A DNA stretch of 8,948 bases from Chitinophagaceae bacterium (GTDB lineage: Bacteria; Bacteroidota; Bacteroidia; Chitinophagales; Chitinophagaceae), in contig JAGNOY010000063.1 of assembly GCA_017989935.1 (NCBI GenBank), forward strand, positions 1 through 8,948, written 5' to 3'. Positions 6,067 through 8,948 of this stretch are shown here, piece by piece. Below the pieces are notes generated by a model that ran no database searches, was not told where the DNA came from, and saw only the letters and a program-made list of their open reading frames with translations. The position numbers were made by a program, and so were the translations under genes. The number at the start of each line of letters is the position of its first letter. Position 1 is the first letter of the stretch.

Positions 6067-6318
6067 AGAAATATATTTTTAGCTAATGTAATACTTCAAA
6101 TGATTTTTACGCCAATCAATGTAGGTAAAATGTCCACATGCATGATAAATGGTCGTATTTTAGTTCAATTAATAAGTTATTTTCTAAATTTACTGGGATT
6201 CTTAAGTATTTAGGATAAGATTTAATAGCTAGCATAAGTAATATTTATAGTCATTCATCTCATTTATTTGGCTAAACATCTATTTCAAATTATTTTCATG
6301 CCTCAATTAAACAAAAAA
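6067..6318. other. divergent intergenic region
   Basis: This AT-rich region separates two divergent genes and must hold both promoters. On the minus strand a TTTG (6100-6097) is followed after 21 bases by TATATTTC (6075-6068), but that would start transcription inside the membrane-protein ORF. On the plus strand TTTATTTG (6263-6270) is one mismatch from TAnnTTTG and lies 49 nt before the peptidase start, without a clear -33 partner. A 27-codon frame opens at 6130 on the plus strand and is discussed as a weak candidate. No RNA gene or riboswitch is recognisable. Confidence 0.5.
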
Positions 6319-8948
6319 ATGAAAAAAATTTTTCTTTCTCTTTTGTCCATGTTATGTTTTGGGACAAGTTTTGCTCAAGAAGCAAGCCATCAGGACCCAA
6401 ATCCAAACATCACACCTTTCAATGAAGCTGTTGAATCTCAAAATGGCCTCACTAAAGCATATCTAATGCAGCAACCTGCTTGGCTTAGTTTTAAAAACAA
6501 CCACCAAGATTGGGGAGCAACCTTTAGTCCGTATACGCAATTACCTCATAGAGCTTTTGGCACACCAATCAGTTTTTCATCTGGCGGCATAGATCCAGTT
6601 CAAAAAGCCAAAGCCTTTATCCAATCTGAATTTGCTCAATTCAATATTCCGGTGCAGGAATTAGTGCTCACAAGAAATTACAATGATGGGAAATTTATTC
6701 ATGTAGATTTCAAACAGATTCATAATAATATGGAAGTGTTATGGTCGCGTGTAAGCATTAGATTTTCACAAGATTTAAAAATAGTCTTGGTTGGGATTGA
6801 TGCTCATAGAAATATACCTCAATTAAACGCAGCAATTAGTCCCTCTAATGCTATAACTTTTGCGGAACAAGCCATTTCAACCACAGTTCTGAATTCAGAG
6901 ATTGATTCAAAATTATTTTTATTTCCGTTGCCGGTAGAAGGAAAATTCAATTATAGACCAGTTTATAAAGTGCATGTAAAAACCCAAGATGATAAAGAAA
7001 CACCTGGAGATTATCTTACTTATGTGGATGCAATCAATGGGAATATCTTATATCGCCAAAATAAAGTAGTTCATGTTGGATTTAATGTAAACGCAGATTT
7101 GTATCCAACTAATTTATTTGCTCCTCAAGCCAATTTGCCTCTAAAAAATATCTTAGTAAATTATAATTCTACTAACTATTATACAGACTTAACCGGATTA
7201 GTGACTTTGCCAAATGCAGGGCCGTACAATGCGACACTTACTTTATCAGGTAAATTTATTAAAATTGTAACAGGCCAAAATGGAACCATATCACCTACAT
7301 TTACTGTAACAAATGCAGCCCAAGGCTCTTCAGTTACCTTTCCACAATCTTCTCCTGATGCCACAGAAAGACATATGACCTGCTATTACCATGCCAATGA
7401 AATTCATGATTTCATGAAATCAAAATTAACAAGTTTTACTGCCATGGATAATCCATTAACAGCTAAGGTGGATCGCACAGATGGTAATTGCAACGCCTTT
7501 TATAATGGAAGTTCCATTAACTTTTATACCACAGCAAATGGTTGTAATGCCTTATCATTAGTTAGTGATGTAATGTACCACGAATATGGTCACGGAATTA
7601 CCAATGTATTTTGGGATGATCAAGGAAGCAGTTTTGATAATGGTGCCATGGGAGAAGGTTATTCTGATGTTTGGGCTATTTCAATTACCAAATCACCCAT
7701 CATTGGACCAGGATTTAATATCAATCAACCAACAAGTTTTATACGTCGTTATGATGTAAATCCCAAAGTATATCCAACCAACATAATAGGTGAAGTGCAT
7801 GCAGATGGTGAAATTATTGCTGGTGCATGGTATGATTTTGCCATAAACTTAGGTGGTAATTTTTCAGATGCTACAGACACGATGAGTACAATTTTTGCTG
7901 ATTCGCATTATGGACTGGCAAATGGACCTGATGGCACAGAAGGTACCGTTTACCATGATATTTTAATTGATGCTTTGCAATACGATGACAATGACAACAA
8001 CATTAACAACGGCACACCACATTTTTTACCAATCGTACAGGCTTTTGCCAAACATGGTATTTATTTATTGAGTAATACAGAAATCAATCATAACGCACCT
8101 GGCATTATCCAAGCAAATACAGCTGTAAGCATCCAAGCAGACGCCATTGCAGATTACCCCGCTTTTCTAGGCGACGTGAAAATGTTTTATCGTTTGCGAG
8201 GTACAACCTCCACTGACTCAATAATCATGACAAAAAATGTGAATACTTATACCGCAAATTTTCCATCTACAACAACCATTGGGCAAATTTACGAATACTA
8301 TTTTAGCGTGTACGATATCGCCAATACACCATCGGCACAATCTCCAATCTCAGCAAAATTTAATATATCTTCATTACAAAGAAATTTACCACACTTCTTA
8401 TTGGTTGGATACAATTCAGTTTTACTTCAAAATTTTGATCAAATTACTAGCACTTCGGCTAATTGGGTGATTGGCAACAACCCTGGAGATCTTGCAACTG
8501 GCGGAAAATGGATAGTAGCCAAACCAATTTCTTCAGCAACAAACGGAGATACTGTTCAAACTGGTAGAGACCACACTACAGGCACAGCGGCAGGCTTTTG
8601 TGCTATCACTGGCAATGCCACATCTGCACAAGCAGCTGCCGGCAATTCAGATGTAGACGGAGGTAGAACAACCTTAATCACCGAAGAATTTGATCTTAAT
8701 CCATATAACAAAGCCATCATCTCTTATTGGAGATGGTTTTCTAATAGTCAAGGCCAAAATCCAAGAAAAGACCATTGGCGCGTGTATGGTTCATATAACA
8801 ATGGAACCAATTGGTTTCAATTAGAAAGAACCTATCAACCTGATGTGAGTTGGAGAAGAAATATCTTCATTCCTGATATGTCGCAAGGTGGTAAAGTAAG
8901 ATTTATGTTTGTAGCCACAGATACAGCCACTTCAGGCGGTGGCGCTTG
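6319..8948 (+). CDS. secreted fungalysin-type (M36-like) zinc metallopeptidase, C-terminus outside window
   Basis: The open frame gives 876 codons and continues past the edge. I take the ATG at 6319, since MKKIFLSLLSMLCFGTSFA is a standard signal peptide; an ATG seven codons upstream (6298) would only add MPQLNKK. Residues about 90-167 look like a fungalysin/thermolysin pro-peptide domain and about 174-252 like a PepSY-type continuation (TYVDAINGNILYR); both usually keep the enzyme inactive until removed. Residues about 275-320 resemble a carboxypeptidase-regulatory-like insert. The catalytic domain (about 355-590) has HEYGH (421-425), the third zinc ligand Glu446 in MGEGYSDVW, and EVHADGEIIAGAWYD with His494, all in fungalysin style. 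An Ig-like region (about 595-690) and a jelly-roll or MAM-like region (about 705 onward) follow. A type IX sorting domain is expected beyond the edge but not seen. The likely role is extracellular protein degradation. Confidence 0.92.
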   Translation, partial: MKKIFLSLLSMLCFGTSFAQEASHQDPNPNITPFNEAVESQNGLTKAYLMQQPAWLSFKNNHQDWGATFSPYTQLPHRAFGTPISFSSGGIDPVQKAKAFIQSEFAQFNIPVQELVLTRNYNDGKFIHVDFKQIHNNMEVLWSRVSIRFSQDLKIVLVGIDAHRNIPQLNAAISPSNAITFAEQAISTTVLNSEIDSKLFLFPLPVEGKFNYRPVYKVHVKTQDDKETPGDYLTYVDAINGNILYRQNKVVHVGFNVNADLYPTNLFAPQANLPLKNILVNYNSTNYYTDLTGLVTLPNAGPYNATLTLSGKFIKIVTGQNGTISPTFTVTNAAQGSSVTFPQSSPDATERHMTCYYHANEIHDFMKSKLTSFTAMDNPLTAKVDRTDGNCNAFYNGSSINFYTTANGCNALSLVSDVMYHEYGHGITNVFWDDQGSSFDNGAMGEGYSDVWAISITKSPIIGPGFNINQPTSFIRRYDVNPKVYPTNIIGEVHADGEIIAGAWYDFAINLGGNFSDATDTMSTIFADSHYGLANGPDGTEGTVYHDILIDALQYDDNDNNINNGTPHFLPIVQAFAKHGIYLLSNTEINHNAPGIIQANTAVSIQADAIADYPAFLGDVKMFYRLRGTTSTDSIIMTKNVNTYTANFPSTTTIGQIYEYYFSVYDIANTPSAQSPISAKFNISSLQRNLPHFLLVGYNSVLLQNFDQITSTSANWVIGNNPGDLATGGKWIVAKPISSATNGDTVQTGRDHTTGTAAGFCAITGNATSAQAAAGNSDVDGGRTTLITEEFDLNPYNKAIISYWRWFSNSQGQNPRKDHWRVYGSYNNGTNWFQLERTYQPDVSWRRNIFIPDMSQGGKVRFMFVATDTATSGGGA

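Noticed and set aside
6068..6100. TTTG-N21-TATATTTC as promoter of the membrane protein gene
   Set aside because: The spacing is good, but the start of transcription would fall past the ATG at 6066, so it cannot serve the annotated start.
7179..7364. 61-codon open frame on the minus strand
   Set aside because: It lies fully inside the metallopeptidase coding sequence, which is continuous and well supported; the minus-strand translation has no recognisable features.
8279..8470. 63-codon open frame on the plus strand
   Set aside because: It overlaps the metallopeptidase in another frame and has no recognisable domain or start context.
1..8948. CRISPR array, tRNA or rRNA genes, insertion sequence, phage genes, antiviral defence genes
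   Set aside because: I looked for regularly spaced repeats, cloverleaf or rRNA-like sequence, transposase or integrase motifs and known defence domains and saw none.

Overview
The window looks like a chromosomal stretch of a low-GC member of the Bacteroidota. The evidence is a SecA with the long N-terminal extension seen in that phylum, a TonB-dependent receptor led by a carboxypeptidase-regulatory-like domain, short-leader promoters resembling the TAnnTTTG -7 element, starts without clear Shine-Dalgarno sequences, and a large secreted multidomain metallopeptidase of the kind often exported by type IX secretion. I cannot place it below phylum; a Chitinophagales- or Sphingobacteriales-like lineage is a guess.

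Layout. 1-666 (minus) is the N-terminal part of secA, cut by the window edge, with a leader to its right that holds a -7-like promoter element and a short upstream ORF. 935-1468 (minus) is a small secreted protein made almost entirely of three 49-residue repeats, followed by a clear intrinsic terminator. 1478-1734 is an intergenic region with a structured imperfect palindrome (1604-1679) resembling a Bacteroidota interspersed repeat. 1735-5023 (plus) is a compact three-gene unit: a tiny histidine-rich membrane-anchored protein, a TonB-dependent receptor with ZnuD-like motifs, and a lipoprotein starting 5 nt after the receptor stop. A strong bidirectional terminator (5145-5188) separates it from a convergent six-helix membrane protein (5242-6066, minus). 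After a divergent promoter region, 6319-8948 (plus) begins a fungalysin-type (M36-like) secreted metallopeptidase that runs off the right edge.

How it works together. The best candidate system is 1735-5023. A His-rich periplasmic or membrane protein, an outer-membrane receptor with the His/Asp-containing motifs of zinc receptors, and a surface or periplasmic lipoprotein with Asp-rich motifs together suggest outer-membrane uptake of a transition metal, zinc more likely than copper. This is inferred from motifs and gene order; the substrate is unproven. The other genes (secA, repeat protein, membrane protein, peptidase) show no obvious functional link to it or to one another beyond protein export in general.
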